Positions 16,237-27,224 of a DNA stretch of 64,000 nucleotides are shown piece by piece (position 1 is the first letter of the stretch; every line of letters starts with the position of its first letter). The stretch comes from Geobacteraceae bacterium (lineage in GTDB: Bacteria > Desulfobacterota > Desulfuromonadia > Geobacterales > Pseudopelobacteraceae). The DNA is taken from contig JAJTBI010000006.1 of NCBI GenBank assembly GCA_021286935.1, positions 1-64,000 of the forward strand, written 5' to 3'. A model generated the notes under the pieces. That model was given only the letters and a program-made list of their open reading frames with translations, had not been told where the DNA came from and ran no database searches. The position numbers were made by a program, and so were the translations under genes.

Positions 16237-18983
16237 CAGCAGGTATCCTGGCCTGTGGTGTTGGCATACTGGTTCTGGCTGTTTTGCTGTTATTCTGTCA
16301 CTGGAAGAACCGCCGGTTACAGCACCAGGTGCTATTCAGGCAGGCATTGCTGGAGCGTAGCACCGCAGGGATCCTGATCGTATCCTCAGAACGGATGATC
16401 GTTGAGGTGAACCGGCGTTTCTGTGAACTGTTCGGGTACACCAGGGATGAGCTGGTTGGCCAGAGCGTAGAAATGGTGCATCTTGACCACGAACAGTACA
16501 CACGTTTTGGTCAATGGTTCGCCAATGCCCGTGCAAATGGACCGCTGGTACAGATTGAATGGCAGTACCGACGCAAGGATGGCAGCCTCTTCTGGGCAGT
16601 CATTTCTGGTGGCGCCATTATCCTGCCTGATGGTGATGTCGGGGTGGTCTGGAATCTGACTGATATCACTGATCGTAAACAGGCTGAAGAGGAACTGCTT
16701 GCAGAACGCAGCCATCTGCAGGCGCTGTTTGAGCATAATGGCACCGGTAACCTGATTGTCTCGTCTGAGCGGCTGATGCTGAAGGTTAACCAGCAGTTTT
16801 GTGATCTGTTCGGCTATCAGGAAGCGGAGCTGGTCGGGCAATCCGTACAGATGCTGCATGTTGATCAGCAGCACTATGATGGCTGGGCCCCCACCTTTCG
16901 GCAGGTCCGCGACGGGAAAACGCATCTGACGGCTGAATATCCGATGCGGCGCAAAGATGGCACGATTTTTTGGTGCTATCTGACCGGGGTCAAACTGCAG
17001 TTGCAGGATGGCGAGACCGGGGTTGTCTGGAGCATTATTGATACCACCGAGCGTAAACATGCCGAAATCGTCCTGAAACGTCTTTCACTGGCCGTGGAAC
17101 AGAGTGCCAATATCGTGGTGATCACCGATCCAAACGGGGTGATCCAGTATGTGAACCCCCGTTTTAGCGAGGCAACCGGTTACAGCCCGGAAGAGGCCAT
17201 TGGTCAAACCCCCTCGATACTCAAATCGGGGTGTCATCCCCCGGAGCTGTATGCTGAGCTCTGGCAGACCATTACCGCAGGCCAGCCCTGGCGGGGTGAG
17301 CTGCTGAACAAGACTAAGGATGGCACGGAATTCTGGGAACAGGCCACCATCACCCCCCTGCTTGATGATACCGGAGCCATCATTAACTTTGTGGCGATCA
17401 AGGAGATTATTTCTGAGCGGAAAGCGATAGAACAGCAGATGGCGCTGCTGAACTTTGCCCTGGATACGATCCATGAGGCGGCCTATATGGCCGATAAGGA
17501 TGCCCGTTTTTACTATGTCAATCAGGAAGCCTGCCGTGCCACCGGCTACAGCCGTGAAGAGCTGCTGACCATGGGGATTGCCGATATCGATATCGATTTC
17601 CCGGCAGAACAATGGCCCGCCATCTGGCAGCAGTTGACCGAGCAACGCAGCCAGACCTTTGAAGGGCGACACAAGACCAAGTCAGGCCGTATCTATCCGG
17701 TTGAGGTAACGGCCAACTATCTTGAATTCAATGGTCAGGGCTATGATCTGGGACTGGTGCGGGACATTACGGAACGCAAGAGAGACGAGGCTGCCCTGCA
17801 GGAGGCCAAAGAACGGGCCGAGTCTGCCAGCCGGGCCAAGACTGAATTTTTGGCCAACATGAGCCATGAGCTGCGTACCCCGATGCACGGGATCATCAGT
17901 ATGGCCCACCTGCTGCGCTCAACAAAACTTGACCCTGAACAGGACGGGTATCTGGAAAGCGTGGAACTGTCCGCCAAAAGCCTGTTGACCATACTGAGTG
18001 ATATTTTAGATATCTCAAAGGTCGAGGCAGGCAAACTTGAGCTTGAGTATGCAGATTTCTCCCTGCGCCAGGCCATTCATGAAATGGTAGGGTCCCAGGC
18101 CTACCCCATCCGCCAAAAGGGACTTGAACTGATCTGCAACCTGTCAGAAGAACTGCCGGATATCCTGCAGGGGGACGCACTGCGGGTAAAGCAGATCATC
18201 CTCAATCTGCTGGGCAATGCCATCAAATTTACGGCCCAGGGGCAGATCTGCATTGATGTCAGGCAGGTGTCACGGGAAGGCAACAGGATTACCCTGCGCC
18301 TCTCCGTACGGGATACCGGGATAGGTATTTCAGCCGCTGCCATGGAGCGGATCTTTGCCCCCTTTGAACAGGCAGACAGCTCCACCACCCGCAGGTATGG
18401 CGGCACCGGTCTGGGGCTTTCCATCTGCCGCCGCCTGGTTGAGCTGATGGGGGGGCGAATCTGGGCAGAAAGTACGCAAGGGGTAGGCAGCTGCTTCCAT
18501 GTTGAATTGCCGTTTCTGCTTCAGAAACAGCCGGAACTGCCCCAATGCCCGGTTAAGCCCGTTCTGCCTGAACTGCAGTTGATCCGTCCCTTAAAAATCC
18601 TGCTGGCAGAGGATAATCAGATTAACGCCCGCAGTATGACGGCCATCCTGAGCCGGATGGGACATCAGATTACCGCAGTGGAGGATGGCCTTCAGGCAGT
18701 TGAGCAATGGCGAGCTGCTGATTGGGACTGTATCCTGATGGATGTGCAGATGCCGGTCATGGATGGCATTGAAGCCACCCGTCAGATCCGCCAGGAGGAG
18801 CACCAGCGGGGCATCCACACCGCCATTATCGCCCTCACCGCCCACGCCCTGCGGGGTGACCGCGAACGGATCCTGGCAGAAGGGTTTGACAACTACATCG
18901 CCAAGCCGGTGGATATTGATCTACTGCTGGCAGCATTGGCATCACTACCAGGAGGTACATCTGCTTCTGCTCACCGGGTATGA
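16233..18983 (+). CDS. Hybrid kinase 4: one membrane helix, 4 PAS, HisKA, HATPase, receiver
   Basis: Overlaps kinase 3 by four bases. The 916-residue product has a membrane helix (about 4-22) and four PAS domains (about 36-152, 160-277, 285-405, 405-525). The phosphoacceptor is His545 in M-S-H-E-L-R-T-P-M-H-G, the ATPase domain shows G-G-T-G-L-G-L, and the receiver Asp837 lies in M-D-V-Q-M-P-V-M-D-G. PAS1 and PAS2 resemble each other and PAS2 of kinase 3. PAS3 begins A-V-E-Q-S-A-N-I-V-V-I-T-D, a common cytoplasmic redox/energy sensing form. A 57-base gap follows before kinase 5. Confidence 0.9.
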   Translation: MTAGILACGVGILVLAVLLLFCHWKNRRLQHQVLFRQALLERSTAGILIVSSERMIVEVNRRFCELFGYTRDELVGQSVEMVHLDHEQYTRFGQWFANARANGPLVQIEWQYRRKDGSLFWAVISGGAIILPDGDVGVVWNLTDITDRKQAEEELLAERSHLQALFEHNGTGNLIVSSERLMLKVNQQFCDLFGYQEAELVGQSVQMLHVDQQHYDGWAPTFRQVRDGKTHLTAEYPMRRKDGTIFWCYLTGVKLQLQDGETGVVWSIIDTTERKHAEIVLKRLSLAVEQSANIVVITDPNGVIQYVNPRFSEATGYSPEEAIGQTPSILKSGCHPPELYAELWQTITAGQPWRGELLNKTKDGTEFWEQATITPLLDDTGAIINFVAIKEIISERKAIEQQMALLNFALDTIHEAAYMADKDARFYYVNQEACRATGYSREELLTMGIADIDIDFPAEQWPAIWQQLTEQRSQTFEGRHKTKSGRIYPVEVTANYLEFNGQGYDLGLVRDITERKRDEAALQEAKERAESASRAKTEFLANMSHELRTPMHGIISMAHLLRSTKLDPEQDGYLESVELSAKSLLTILSDILDISKVEAGKLELEYADFSLRQAIHEMVGSQAYPIRQKGLELICNLSEELPDILQGDALRVKQIILNLLGNAIKFTAQGQICIDVRQVSREGNRITLRLSVRDTGIGISAAAMERIFAPFEQADSSTTRRYGGTGLGLSICRRLVELMGGRIWAESTQGVGSCFHVELPFLLQKQPELPQCPVKPVLPELQLIRPLKILLAEDNQINARSMTAILSRMGHQITAVEDGLQAVEQWRAADWDCILMDVQMPVMDGIEATRQIRQEEHQRGIHTAIIALTAHALRGDRERILAEGFDNYIAKPVDIDLLLAALASLPGGTSASAHRV

Positions 18984-19040
18984 TAGAGTCGCCGTGAAAC
19001 ATTGCCTTGGGCCATCTAACATGGCATCGGAGCCTTACCT

Positions 19041-21398
19041 ATGACCAGCCCATTTAAACTACCCCGTCTGAGTTTGTTCACCCGCCTGCTGCTGGTTAGC
19101 GGTTTTGTCATGTTTGTGATTACCTCGCTGTTGGTCTGGTTTCAGGCAGTTGGTGGCCGTTCCTACGCTGAATTGATGCTGGGCTACTCGCCTAGTAAAG
19201 AACAGACACTGTTCTGGCGCTCGTTGCAGTTGCAAGGATGTTTTTTGCTGGTTGGTCTGGTCTCCTTTTGTGGGCTGATGGCGCCTGTTATCAGGCAGGC
19301 ATTGCGGCCACTGCGTAGTCTGCAACAGTCTGCGAAACGGTTTGGCAATGGTGATTACCGTACCAGGGCAGAGCTTTGTGGCCTGCCGGAGATCGATACC
19401 TGCGTCACCGCCTTCAATGAGATGGCTGCTACCATTGAAGGTCTGATCCACCAGCGTGACCTGCGGGAACAGCATCTGCAGGATCGTCGTGCCTTTTTGC
19501 ATACCCTGCTGGATACTATTCCTGCCCTGATCTTCTACAAAGATGTCAACGGCTGCTATCTGGGCTGTAATACCCGGTATGCCGAGCGTTTTATCGGCCT
19601 GCCCAGAGAGCAGATTATCGGCCATTCTGATCTGGAACTGATTAAGGATCAGGAGCTGGCCGGCTTTATCCGACACAAAGACCGTGAGGCGCTGGAAGCC
19701 GGACAGCCGATCAGCTATGAGCTGCCGCTAGTCATGCAGGATGGCAGTCAGGTGCTGGTGGAAAGTACCAAGATGGCCTTTCGCGACAGCGCCGGGCAGG
19801 TGGTTGGGCTCATCGGTATCAGTCACGACATTACGGCACGTAAACAGGCGGAAACCGAGCTGCGCCGCAGTCGTGATGAATGGGAGCGGACCTTTGATGC
19901 CATGGCTGATCTGATTTTTATCATTGATGCCAACCACCGCATCATCAGAATCAATCAGGCCGCTTTGGATGCACTTGGTGTCACCAGAGCGCAGGCTTTG
20001 CAGGCCCCCTGTTATCTTTGCATGCATGGCAAAGGTGCGCCCCCTGAGTCGTGCCCCCAGTCTCAAACCCTGCTTGACCATGACAATCATTGTGTTGAGA
20101 CACTGGTGGAGCGGCTGGGGCGGAGCTTCCAGGTAACCACTATTCCGATGTTTGATGCAGATGGCAGCTACGAGGCCACGGTGCATGTCGCCCATGATAT
20201 TACCGAGCGGAAGCAGCATGAGGCAGAGCTTGAGCTGGCCCGCGAGGCAGCTGATGCGGCCAACCAGGCCAAAAGCGAGTTCTTGGCCAATATGAGCCAT
20301 GAAATCCGTACGCCGATGAACGGTGTCATCGGTATGTCCCAACTGCTTCGCTTTACGGAGCTGACCCCGGAGCAGTCAGAATATCTGCACAGTATCGAAC
20401 TGTCTGCCGACAACCTGCTGTCGTTGATCAATGATATCCTTGATCTCTCCAAGATTGAGGCTGGCAAGGTAGAACTGGAATATGCCGACTTTTCCCTGCG
20501 CAAGACCATCAACGATATTGTCAATACCCAGATTTCACGCATCCATCAGAAACAGTTACAGGTCAAGGCTGATCTTTCTGCAGCCGTGCCGGATCTGCTG
20601 GTGGGGGATCAGCTGCGTATCAAGCAGATCCTGCTGAATTTGCTGAGTAATGCCATCAAATTTACTGAGCAGGGCAGCATAACCATTGGGGCAACGGTTG
20701 TTTCGCAGGATGGTGGTCAGCTGGTGCTGCGTCTGAGTGTGAGCGATACCGGCATCGGTATCTCGCCGGAGGCGATGGAGCGGATCTTTGCCCCCTTTAC
20801 CCAGGCAGACAGTTCCACCACCCGCCGATACGGCGGCACCGGTTTGGGGTTGGCAATCTGTCGTAAGCTGGCGGAGCTGATGGGGGGACGGATCTGGGCT
20901 GAAAGCAGTGATGGAAACGGCAGTGAGTTTCATCTGGAATTACCCTTTGCCGTACCACAGCAACTGATCTGCAGCAATGATGACAGACCGGATGCAATAC
21001 CGGTCTGGAGCGGAACACCACTCACCCTGCTGGTGGCTGAAGACAACCCGGTTAATGCCCGTTTTATCTCTACCCTGCTGACCAAGATCGGGCATCAGGT
21101 CACCACGGTTGAAAACGGCAGGCAGGCGCTTGAACGGTGGCAGCGACAGCGGTTTGACTGTATCCTGATGGATGTACAGATGCCGATCATGAGCGGTACT
21201 GAGGCATTGCAGACAATGCTGGCCATTGACCAGATCGGGGGAGCTCATACGCCGGTTATTGCCCTTACGGCCAATGCGCTGCGTGGTGATCGTGAACGCC
21301 TGCTGGCTGACGGATTTGACGGCTATGTCACCAAGCCGGTTGATATCAGACTGCTCTGCGCCGAGATGGCGCGGGTTACCGGCCAGGAGAGGAAATGA
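19041..21398 (+). CDS. Hybrid kinase 5: 2 membrane helices, HAMP, 2 PAS, HisKA, HATPase, receiver
   Basis: The 785-residue product has membrane segments at about 12-34 and 62-84 with only a short loop between, then HAMP (about 85-140) and two PAS domains (about 145-270, 275-395). PAS2 carries a Cys cluster C-Y-L-C-M-H-G and E-S-C-P that could bind metal or respond to thiol redox. His420 sits in [11 protein letters not shown], and the receiver Asp711 in [10 protein letters not shown]. It overlaps the following methyltransferase gene by four bases. Confidence 0.9.
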   Translation: MTSPFKLPRLSLFTRLLLVSGFVMFVITSLLVWFQAVGGRSYAELMLGYSPSKEQTLFWRSLQLQGCFLLVGLVSFCGLMAPVIRQALRPLRSLQQSAKRFGNGDYRTRAELCGLPEIDTCVTAFNEMAATIEGLIHQRDLREQHLQDRRAFLHTLLDTIPALIFYKDVNGCYLGCNTRYAERFIGLPREQIIGHSDLELIKDQELAGFIRHKDREALEAGQPISYELPLVMQDGSQVLVESTKMAFRDSAGQVVGLIGISHDITARKQAETELRRSRDEWERTFDAMADLIFIIDANHRIIRINQAALDALGVTRAQALQAPCYLCMHGKGAPPESCPQSQTLLDHDNHCVETLVERLGRSFQVTTIPMFDADGSYEATVHVAHDITERKQHEAELELAREAADAANQAKSEFLANMSHEIRTPMNGVIGMSQLLRFTELTPEQSEYLHSIELSADNLLSLINDILDLSKIEAGKVELEYADFSLRKTINDIVNTQISRIHQKQLQVKADLSAAVPDLLVGDQLRIKQILLNLLSNAIKFTEQGSITIGATVVSQDGGQLVLRLSVSDTGIGISPEAMERIFAPFTQADSSTTRRYGGTGLGLAICRKLAELMGGRIWAESSDGNGSEFHLELPFAVPQQLICSNDDRPDAIPVWSGTPLTLLVAEDNPVNARFISTLLTKIGHQVTTVENGRQALERWQRQRFDCILMDVQMPIMSGTEALQTMLAIDQIGGAHTPVIALTANALRGDRERLLADGFDGYVTKPVDIRLLCAEMARVTGQERK

Positions 21399-22153
21399 CC
21401 GCCACCGCTTTCACCGACCATTTTGCCCAGGTGGCGGCCCACTACGCCAGCCACCGTCCCACGTACCCGGCAGGGCTGTTCAGCTGGCTGGCTGCTCAGG
21501 TCCCTTCGCGGCGTCTGGCCTGGGATTGCGCCACCGGTACCGGACAGGCTGCGATAGGGCTGGCGGAGCATTTTGAGCAGGTATGGGCCACCGATGCCAG
21601 TGCATCTCAGATTGAAGCTGCTCCTGTCTGCCCCGGAGTGACGTATCGCACCGCAGCGGCTGATTGTTCCGGTCTGCCGGATCAGTCTGTTGATCTGGTA
21701 ACCGTGGCTCAGGCCCTGCACTGGTTTGATCTGGAGCGTTTTTATGCCGAGGTACGACGTGTGCTGAAGCCGGGCGGTCTGCTGGCGGTCTGGACCTATG
21801 GTGTCTTTCAGGTTGAAGGGGCTGATACGGTCGGGATACAGGCGCTGCTGGATCGTTTCTACTACGAGACCGTTGGTGACTGCTGGCCAACGGAACGGCG
21901 TCATGTGGAGAACGGCTATGCCGACCTGGCCTTCCCCTTTCAAGAGTTAAAACCACCGGTTTGTGCCATGGCGGTGGACTGGGACCTGGATGATCTGTGC
22001 GGCTATCTGCGCAGCTGGTCTGCCACCAGTCGTTATCGTGATCAGCATGGCAGTGACCCGGTGGTGAGTCTGGCCGCAGAACTTGCTCCCTACTGGGGGC
22101 AGGGCTGTCAGCGGGTGGTCTGGCCGCTATCAATCAAGGCGGGTCGGATCTGA
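21395..22153 (+). CDS. Class I SAM-dependent methyltransferase embedded in the kinase run
   Basis: The 252-residue product has the class I motif [10 protein letters not shown] (motif I), D-A-S near the end of strand 2 and [11 protein letters not shown], the Methyltransf_11 pattern. The opening [16 protein letters not shown] resembles the trans-aconitate/Tmt1-like small-molecule methyltransferase group. It shares a four-base overlap with kinase 5 and is the only non-signalling enzyme among the first ten genes. Substrate is unknown; a small acid is as likely as a protein. Confidence 0.8.
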   Translation: MTATAFTDHFAQVAAHYASHRPTYPAGLFSWLAAQVPSRRLAWDCATGTGQAAIGLAEHFEQVWATDASASQIEAAPVCPGVTYRTAAADCSGLPDQSVDLVTVAQALHWFDLERFYAEVRRVLKPGGLLAVWTYGVFQVEGADTVGIQALLDRFYYETVGDCWPTERRHVENGYADLAFPFQELKPPVCAMAVDWDLDDLCGYLRSWSATSRYRDQHGSDPVVSLAAELAPYWGQGCQRVVWPLSIKAGRI

Positions 22154-22231
22154 TTTTTTCTGACTTGATTGTAAACCGTTAAACCGGTGGTACACTGATC
22201 TGACTATGGTCTTAACCGCACGGGAGCTGCC

Positions 22232-24826
22232 ATGAAGTTCCGTACCCGACTTACCATAACCTTTGCCGTGATTATCCTGCTGATTGTCAGCGTGGAACTC
22301 CTGGTCAGCTATCTGGGAGCCACCCGAAATGATCAACAGGTGGCTGTGCGCAACCTGCAATCCACCAGCCGTCAGGTGAGCCACACCCTGGATCTATTGT
22401 TGCAGCAGGCCTCCCGTGATCTCGCCATGGTTTCACGTTCTGCCTTCCTGAATGAGCCTGGCCGCAGTATCCCCTCCATCAACCGCCGTCTGTTTGACTT
22501 TCGTGAAAGTTCCGCCTCCTTTGGACACCTGACCTTCTGTGGCCCTGACGGTGCGGTTCGGGCAGATGCCGATGGTCTTAACCTCGGGCAGCCGACCGAT
22601 AAGGCGTTGTGGCAGAAGGGGATGGCTGGTCAGAGCGGCTTCCTGATTCAGCCGGGAAGTGGCAGTGCAGCGGCCGGGGTGTTGTTTTATGCGCCGGTAC
22701 GCCGTGAGCCGGGGGAACCACCCAAAGGGGTTGTCATCGGCAGGCTGCAGGTAAACCACCTTAGTGCCTTGTGTGAGCATTTTCAATATTACCGGATGAA
22801 CGGGACAGATCGTCTTCAGGCTGCGTTGTTAAACCAGGCCGGACTGGTACTGTTTGCCAGTAGCGGCAGCCCGCTACCGGTCAGCGGCGAACCCGGCAAT
22901 ACCACTCAACTGGTGCGTGACAGCGGGACTGAACTGCAGATCATAACGCCGGTGCAGGGCCTGAATACTACCGCTGCAGGGGGATGGCGTCTGCAGGTGA
23001 GCATCCCCAAGGCCCAGATCTATGAGGAGGCCAGACGCAGGCTTAAACGGAAGCTGGTGGTAAACGGGATCATGTGTGCGGTCGGTATCGGCATTGTCTC
23101 GCTGATGGTGGGCAGACTGAGCCGCCCCCTTGAAGAAATTTCCCTCGCTGTGCGACGCAGGGGGGAGGGCGATACCACGGCGCTTGAACAGCTGCCGGTC
23201 CGTCATGATGAATTTGCCCTGCTGCAGGAGAGCCTGCAACAGATGTCAGCACGCTTGCTGGAAAGTATGGAACGTCTGACCGCCAGTGAAGAACAGTTCC
23301 ATGCCCTGTTTGATGCCATGGCTGAAGGAGTGGCGTTGCACCGTATTTGCTACAATGCAGAGGGCACGCCTTGTAATTACCAGATTGAAGAGGTTAATCA
23401 ATGCTACCGGGATATCCTGGGGCTTTCCCGTGACGAGGTGGCGGGAAGGCTGGCAACGGAGGTCTATCGTGTCTCCCATGCCCCCTATCTGCAGGAGTAC
23501 GCTCTGGTGGTGGCCACTGGTCAGCCCTGCAGCTTTGAAACCTATTATGAGCCGCTGCAACTGCACCTGAGTGTATCGGTCTGCCGGATCGGCCCGGAAC
23601 GGTTTGCCACCATCTTCAGTGATATTACCGCGCGGATCTGGCAGGAGGAAACCCTGCGCAGCACCATGGCGCAACTCAAGCAGGCCAATGAGGCCAAGAG
23701 CCGTTTCCTGGCGGTGATGAGCCATGAGATCCGCACACCGCTGAACGGCATAACCGGTATGGTGCAACTGCTGCAGGATATGGCTATGCCGGCCCTGCAG
23801 CGGGAGTTTTTGGAAAACATCGATATCTCGGCTGAAAGTCTGTTGAACGTGATTAACGATATCCTTGATTTTTCCAAGATCGAGGCTGGCCGGATGGAGC
23901 TGGAGGAGCTGCCGTTCCAGCCCTGTGCACTCCTGAACGATACCCTGCGGGTGATGCGCCTGCGGGCACAGGCCAAAGGGCTGCAGCTTACCCTGACCTG
24001 CAGCGACAGCCTGCCGGCAGCCCTGACCGGTGACCCGCACCGTCTGGCCCAGGTTGTGACCAATCTGGTAAACAATGCCATCAAGTTTACCGTAGGGGGG
24101 GAGGTTGCGGTACACTCTTCAGCCAGAGAGGTGAATGACACTACCGTGCTGTTTCAGGTTGAAGTCAGGGACTCCGGCATCGGGATGGATGCAGCGACAC
24201 AGCAGGCGGTCTTTGAACCGTTTATTCAGGCCGACAGCTCCACCACCCGCAAGTACGGTGGCACCGGTCTGGGGCTGGCAATCTGCAAGCAACTGGTTGA
24301 ACTGATGAACGGCAGTATCAGTCTGGTCAGCAGTCCTGGCCAGGGCAGCACCTTCAGCTTTTCCGTGCCGCTGAAACGTGCTGAACTTCACGAGTCAGCA
24401 CCGGAAACAACGCCGCTGATCACCCTTGATCAACCGCTCAAGATTCTGGTGGCAGAGGATCAACCGGTTAACCAGCGCTTTGTGGCGGAAATCCTGCGGA
24501 AGCAGGGGCACACGCCGCTGCTGGCAAACAATGGCCAGGAAGCGGTAATCCTCTGGCAGGATGAGTCGATTGATCTGGTGTTGATGGATATTCAGATGCC
24601 GGTCATGGATGGCCTCAAGGCGCTGGCGGTGATTCGGGCGGCAGAAGATACCATCCGGCGCCATACCCCGATCATCGCTCTGACGGCCCACGCCATTGTG
24701 GGGGATCGGGAACGGCTGCTGAACGCCGGTTTTGACGGCTATCTTGCCAAACCGCTACAGGTCAGCAAGCTGTTTGAAGAGATGGCACGGGTGCTGGAAC
24801 AGATCGGAAGGGAGAAGCTCAGATGA
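22232..24826 (+). CDS. Hybrid kinase 6: periplasmic Cache-like sensor, HAMP, PAS, HisKA, HATPase, receiver
   Basis: The 864-residue product has a membrane helix (about 8-28), a periplasmic region of about 240 residues that looks like a double-Cache sensor (F-C-G-P-D-G-A-V-R-A-D-A-D and later F-Y-A-P-V-R), a second helix (about 275-293), HAMP, one PAS domain (about 350-475), His498 ([12 protein letters not shown]), and a receiver with Asp786 ([10 protein letters not shown]). A 78-base gap before it holds the only roomy spot for an internal promoter in this half of the run. It overlaps kinase 7 by four bases. Confidence 0.9.
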   Translation: MKFRTRLTITFAVIILLIVSVELLVSYLGATRNDQQVAVRNLQSTSRQVSHTLDLLLQQASRDLAMVSRSAFLNEPGRSIPSINRRLFDFRESSASFGHLTFCGPDGAVRADADGLNLGQPTDKALWQKGMAGQSGFLIQPGSGSAAAGVLFYAPVRREPGEPPKGVVIGRLQVNHLSALCEHFQYYRMNGTDRLQAALLNQAGLVLFASSGSPLPVSGEPGNTTQLVRDSGTELQIITPVQGLNTTAAGGWRLQVSIPKAQIYEEARRRLKRKLVVNGIMCAVGIGIVSLMVGRLSRPLEEISLAVRRRGEGDTTALEQLPVRHDEFALLQESLQQMSARLLESMERLTASEEQFHALFDAMAEGVALHRICYNAEGTPCNYQIEEVNQCYRDILGLSRDEVAGRLATEVYRVSHAPYLQEYALVVATGQPCSFETYYEPLQLHLSVSVCRIGPERFATIFSDITARIWQEETLRSTMAQLKQANEAKSRFLAVMSHEIRTPLNGITGMVQLLQDMAMPALQREFLENIDISAESLLNVINDILDFSKIEAGRMELEELPFQPCALLNDTLRVMRLRAQAKGLQLTLTCSDSLPAALTGDPHRLAQVVTNLVNNAIKFTVGGEVAVHSSAREVNDTTVLFQVEVRDSGIGMDAATQQAVFEPFIQADSSTTRKYGGTGLGLAICKQLVELMNGSISLVSSPGQGSTFSFSVPLKRAELHESAPETTPLITLDQPLKILVAEDQPVNQRFVAEILRKQGHTPLLANNGQEAVILWQDESIDLVLMDIQMPVMDGLKALAVIRAAEDTIRRHTPIIALTAHAIVGDRERLLNAGFDGYLAKPLQVSKLFEEMARVLEQIGREKLR

Positions 24827-27186
24827 CCTCTGCGGCAGATCGCCTGCTACTAGAACAGCAACTGCTGGCATCAGAGCAACGCTATCAGGCGTTCACTGAG
24901 CTGACCTCCGATTTCTGCCATGTCTGCAGTCGTACTGCCGGTGGGCCGTATCACGTACAGTGGATCGGCGGGCAGTTTGAGCGGATTTCAGGATACTCGG
25001 AAGAGGAACTGTATCAGATCGGCTGCTGGTTGCCGCTGGTTCACCCTGAAGACCGTGAGCGGATAGCAGCGGGACTGCTGCAGTTGAGAGCCGGAGATGA
25101 GGTCCGTACTGAATTCCGTATTGTCCGCAAAGATCAGCATGTGCGCTGGATCCGCGAACACAGCAAATGTGTGCAGCACCCCTCTGATCCAGATCAGTTG
25201 CTGCTGTATGGCACAGCCCGGGATATTACCGCTGCCCGTGAAGATGCCCTGGCGCTGCAGGCGGCAGAGAGCGCCTACCGGACCATCTTTAATGCCACCT
25301 ACGATGCCATTTTCATTCTTGATCCTGCCCTCGGCATTATTATCGACTGCAACAAGCAGGCCCAGCAGATCTTCAGCCGTCCCCGGGAAGAGCTGATCGG
25401 AGCAAGTCCGGTGCAGCTCTCGCCAGCTGAGCATCCCGGATTTGGTCTTGAACAGGCAGAACGGTATATTCAGGCTGCCAACGAGGGAGAACCGCAGCTG
25501 TTTGAATGGCTTTGCAGCGTGCCGGACGGCAGTACCTTCTGGACTGAGGTCAGTCTGCGGGCCACCGAGATCAACGGGCGTCCCCGGCTGTTGGCGGTGG
25601 TGCGTGATATTACGGAACGGAAACGTCTGGACGCAGCCCTGCGGGAAAGTGAGCACCGCTTTCGCGCCCTGGTGGAGAACGTGCCCCATCTTCCGGTACA
25701 GGGATACGACAGCCAACGCCGGGTCATTTTCTGGAACCACGCCAGTGAGCTGTTTTACGGTTACCGCTGCGAAGAGGCGATGGGCAGACAGCTTGAGGAT
25801 CTGATCATCCCGCCTTTCATGCGGGAAGCGGTTATCCAGGGGGTGCAGCTGTGGGTTGAAAAGGGTATCCCGATCCCGGCCGGTGAGCTGCAGCTGCAGC
25901 ACAAGTCAGGCCAGCTGCTGGATGTTTTTTCAAGCCATGCCATGTTGCATAACATCAAGGGCGAGCTTGAGATGTATTGTGTTGATCTTGACATTACCCA
26001 GCGAAAGCAGGCTGCCCTTGAACTGCAACGGACGCGGGATGCAGCCCAGGCTGCCACGGTTGCCAAGAACGAATTTCTGGCCAATATGAGCCACGAGGTC
26101 CGCACCCCTCTGAACGGCATCATGGGTTTGAGCCAGCTGCTGCGGACCACCGAACTGACCGAGGAACAGGCCGGCTACATGGATATGCTGGATAGCTCCG
26201 CCCGCAGCCTGTTGGCACTGATTAACGACATCCTTGACATCTCGCGGATCGAAGCCGGCAGTCTGGTCATTCAGCAAACGGTTTTCAGTCTGACCAAGCT
26301 GTTGCGGGAAGTGATCACCCTGTACGAAAAACCGGCAGAAGAGAAGGGGATCAGTCTGCAGCTGCAGTTGCCGGATGAACTGCCCACGGCCCTGGTTGGC
26401 GATCCGTTGCGCCTGAAACAGGTGCTGATCAATCTGATCGGGAATGCGATCAAGTTTACCGCCAACGGCGGTGTCAGTCTGCAGATCAGCCGGCTGCAGG
26501 ATTCTCCCCAGGGGATCAGATTCTGTTTTGAGGTGCAGGACAGCGGTATCGGAATGTCGGCGGAAACGCTGCAAAAGATCTTCAACCCCTTTACCCAGGC
26601 CGATGCCTCAACCGCCAGGATTCATGGTGGCAGCGGTTTGGGGCTGGCCATCTGCCGCCGTCTGTCAGAGCTGATGGGAGGAAGTATCCGCGCTGAAAGC
26701 AGTCTTGGCCACGGTAGCCGCTTTCTGGTGGAACTGCCCTTTGCCCGGTATGCCGGCGAGCAGGATGCTGATGCTGCCGAGACCGAGTTGCTGTCCCAGG
26801 CGCCGCTTGAGCCGCTCCATGTCCTGCTGGTTGAGGATCAGGAGGTGAATCGCACCTTTGTGCAACGCCTGCTGGAGCGCCAGGGGCACCGGATTGTACC
26901 GGCAGCTGACGGCCTGATGGCGCTTGAGCTGCTGGAGCGTGACAGCTATGATCTGATGCTGCTGGATATCCAGATGCCCGGTATGGGAGGCGAAGAGGTG
27001 CTGGCCCGTCTGCGTCAGCGTGAACAGGCCAGTGGGCTGCATCTGCCGGTTATCGCCCTGACCGCCCATGCCCTGGCAGGAGATAAGGAAAAACTGCTGG
27101 AAGCAGGTTTTGATGGCTACATCAGCAAGCCGGTCCAGATGGCCCGGCTGCTGGCAGAGATGGGAAGGGTTATACACCTGACGTGA
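24823..27186 (+). CDS. Hybrid kinase 7: soluble, 3 PAS, HisKA, HATPase, receiver
   Basis: The 787-residue product has no membrane segment, so it is cytoplasmic or recruited by a partner. Three PAS domains (about 15-135, 140-260, 265-390) precede His424 in [11 protein letters not shown]. The receiver Asp715 lies in [13 protein letters not shown]1 has the [12 protein letters not shown] form common to PAS_3 folds. It could act as a cytoplasmic integrator with the membrane kinases around it. Confidence 0.9.
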   Translation: MTSAADRLLLEQQLLASEQRYQAFTELTSDFCHVCSRTAGGPYHVQWIGGQFERISGYSEEELYQIGCWLPLVHPEDRERIAAGLLQLRAGDEVRTEFRIVRKDQHVRWIREHSKCVQHPSDPDQLLLYGTARDITAAREDALALQAAESAYRTIFNATYDAIFILDPALGIIIDCNKQAQQIFSRPREELIGASPVQLSPAEHPGFGLEQAERYIQAANEGEPQLFEWLCSVPDGSTFWTEVSLRATEINGRPRLLAVVRDITERKRLDAALRESEHRFRALVENVPHLPVQGYDSQRRVIFWNHASELFYGYRCEEAMGRQLEDLIIPPFMREAVIQGVQLWVEKGIPIPAGELQLQHKSGQLLDVFSSHAMLHNIKGELEMYCVDLDITQRKQAALELQRTRDAAQAATVAKNEFLANMSHEVRTPLNGIMGLSQLLRTTELTEEQAGYMDMLDSSARSLLALINDILDISRIEAGSLVIQQTVFSLTKLLREVITLYEKPAEEKGISLQLQLPDELPTALVGDPLRLKQVLINLIGNAIKFTANGGVSLQISRLQDSPQGIRFCFEVQDSGIGMSAETLQKIFNPFTQADASTARIHGGSGLGLAICRRLSELMGGSIRAESSLGHGSRFLVELPFARYAGEQDADAAETELLSQAPLEPLHVLLVEDQEVNRTFVQRLLERQGHRIVPAADGLMALELLERDSYDLMLLDIQMPGMGGEEVLARLRQREQASGLHLPVIALTAHALAGDKEKLLEAGFDGYISKPVQMARLLAEMGRVIHLT

Positions 27187-27224
27187 CAGTTTTCATGTCA
27201 GTCAGGCCTTAGAGGGACGGACGT

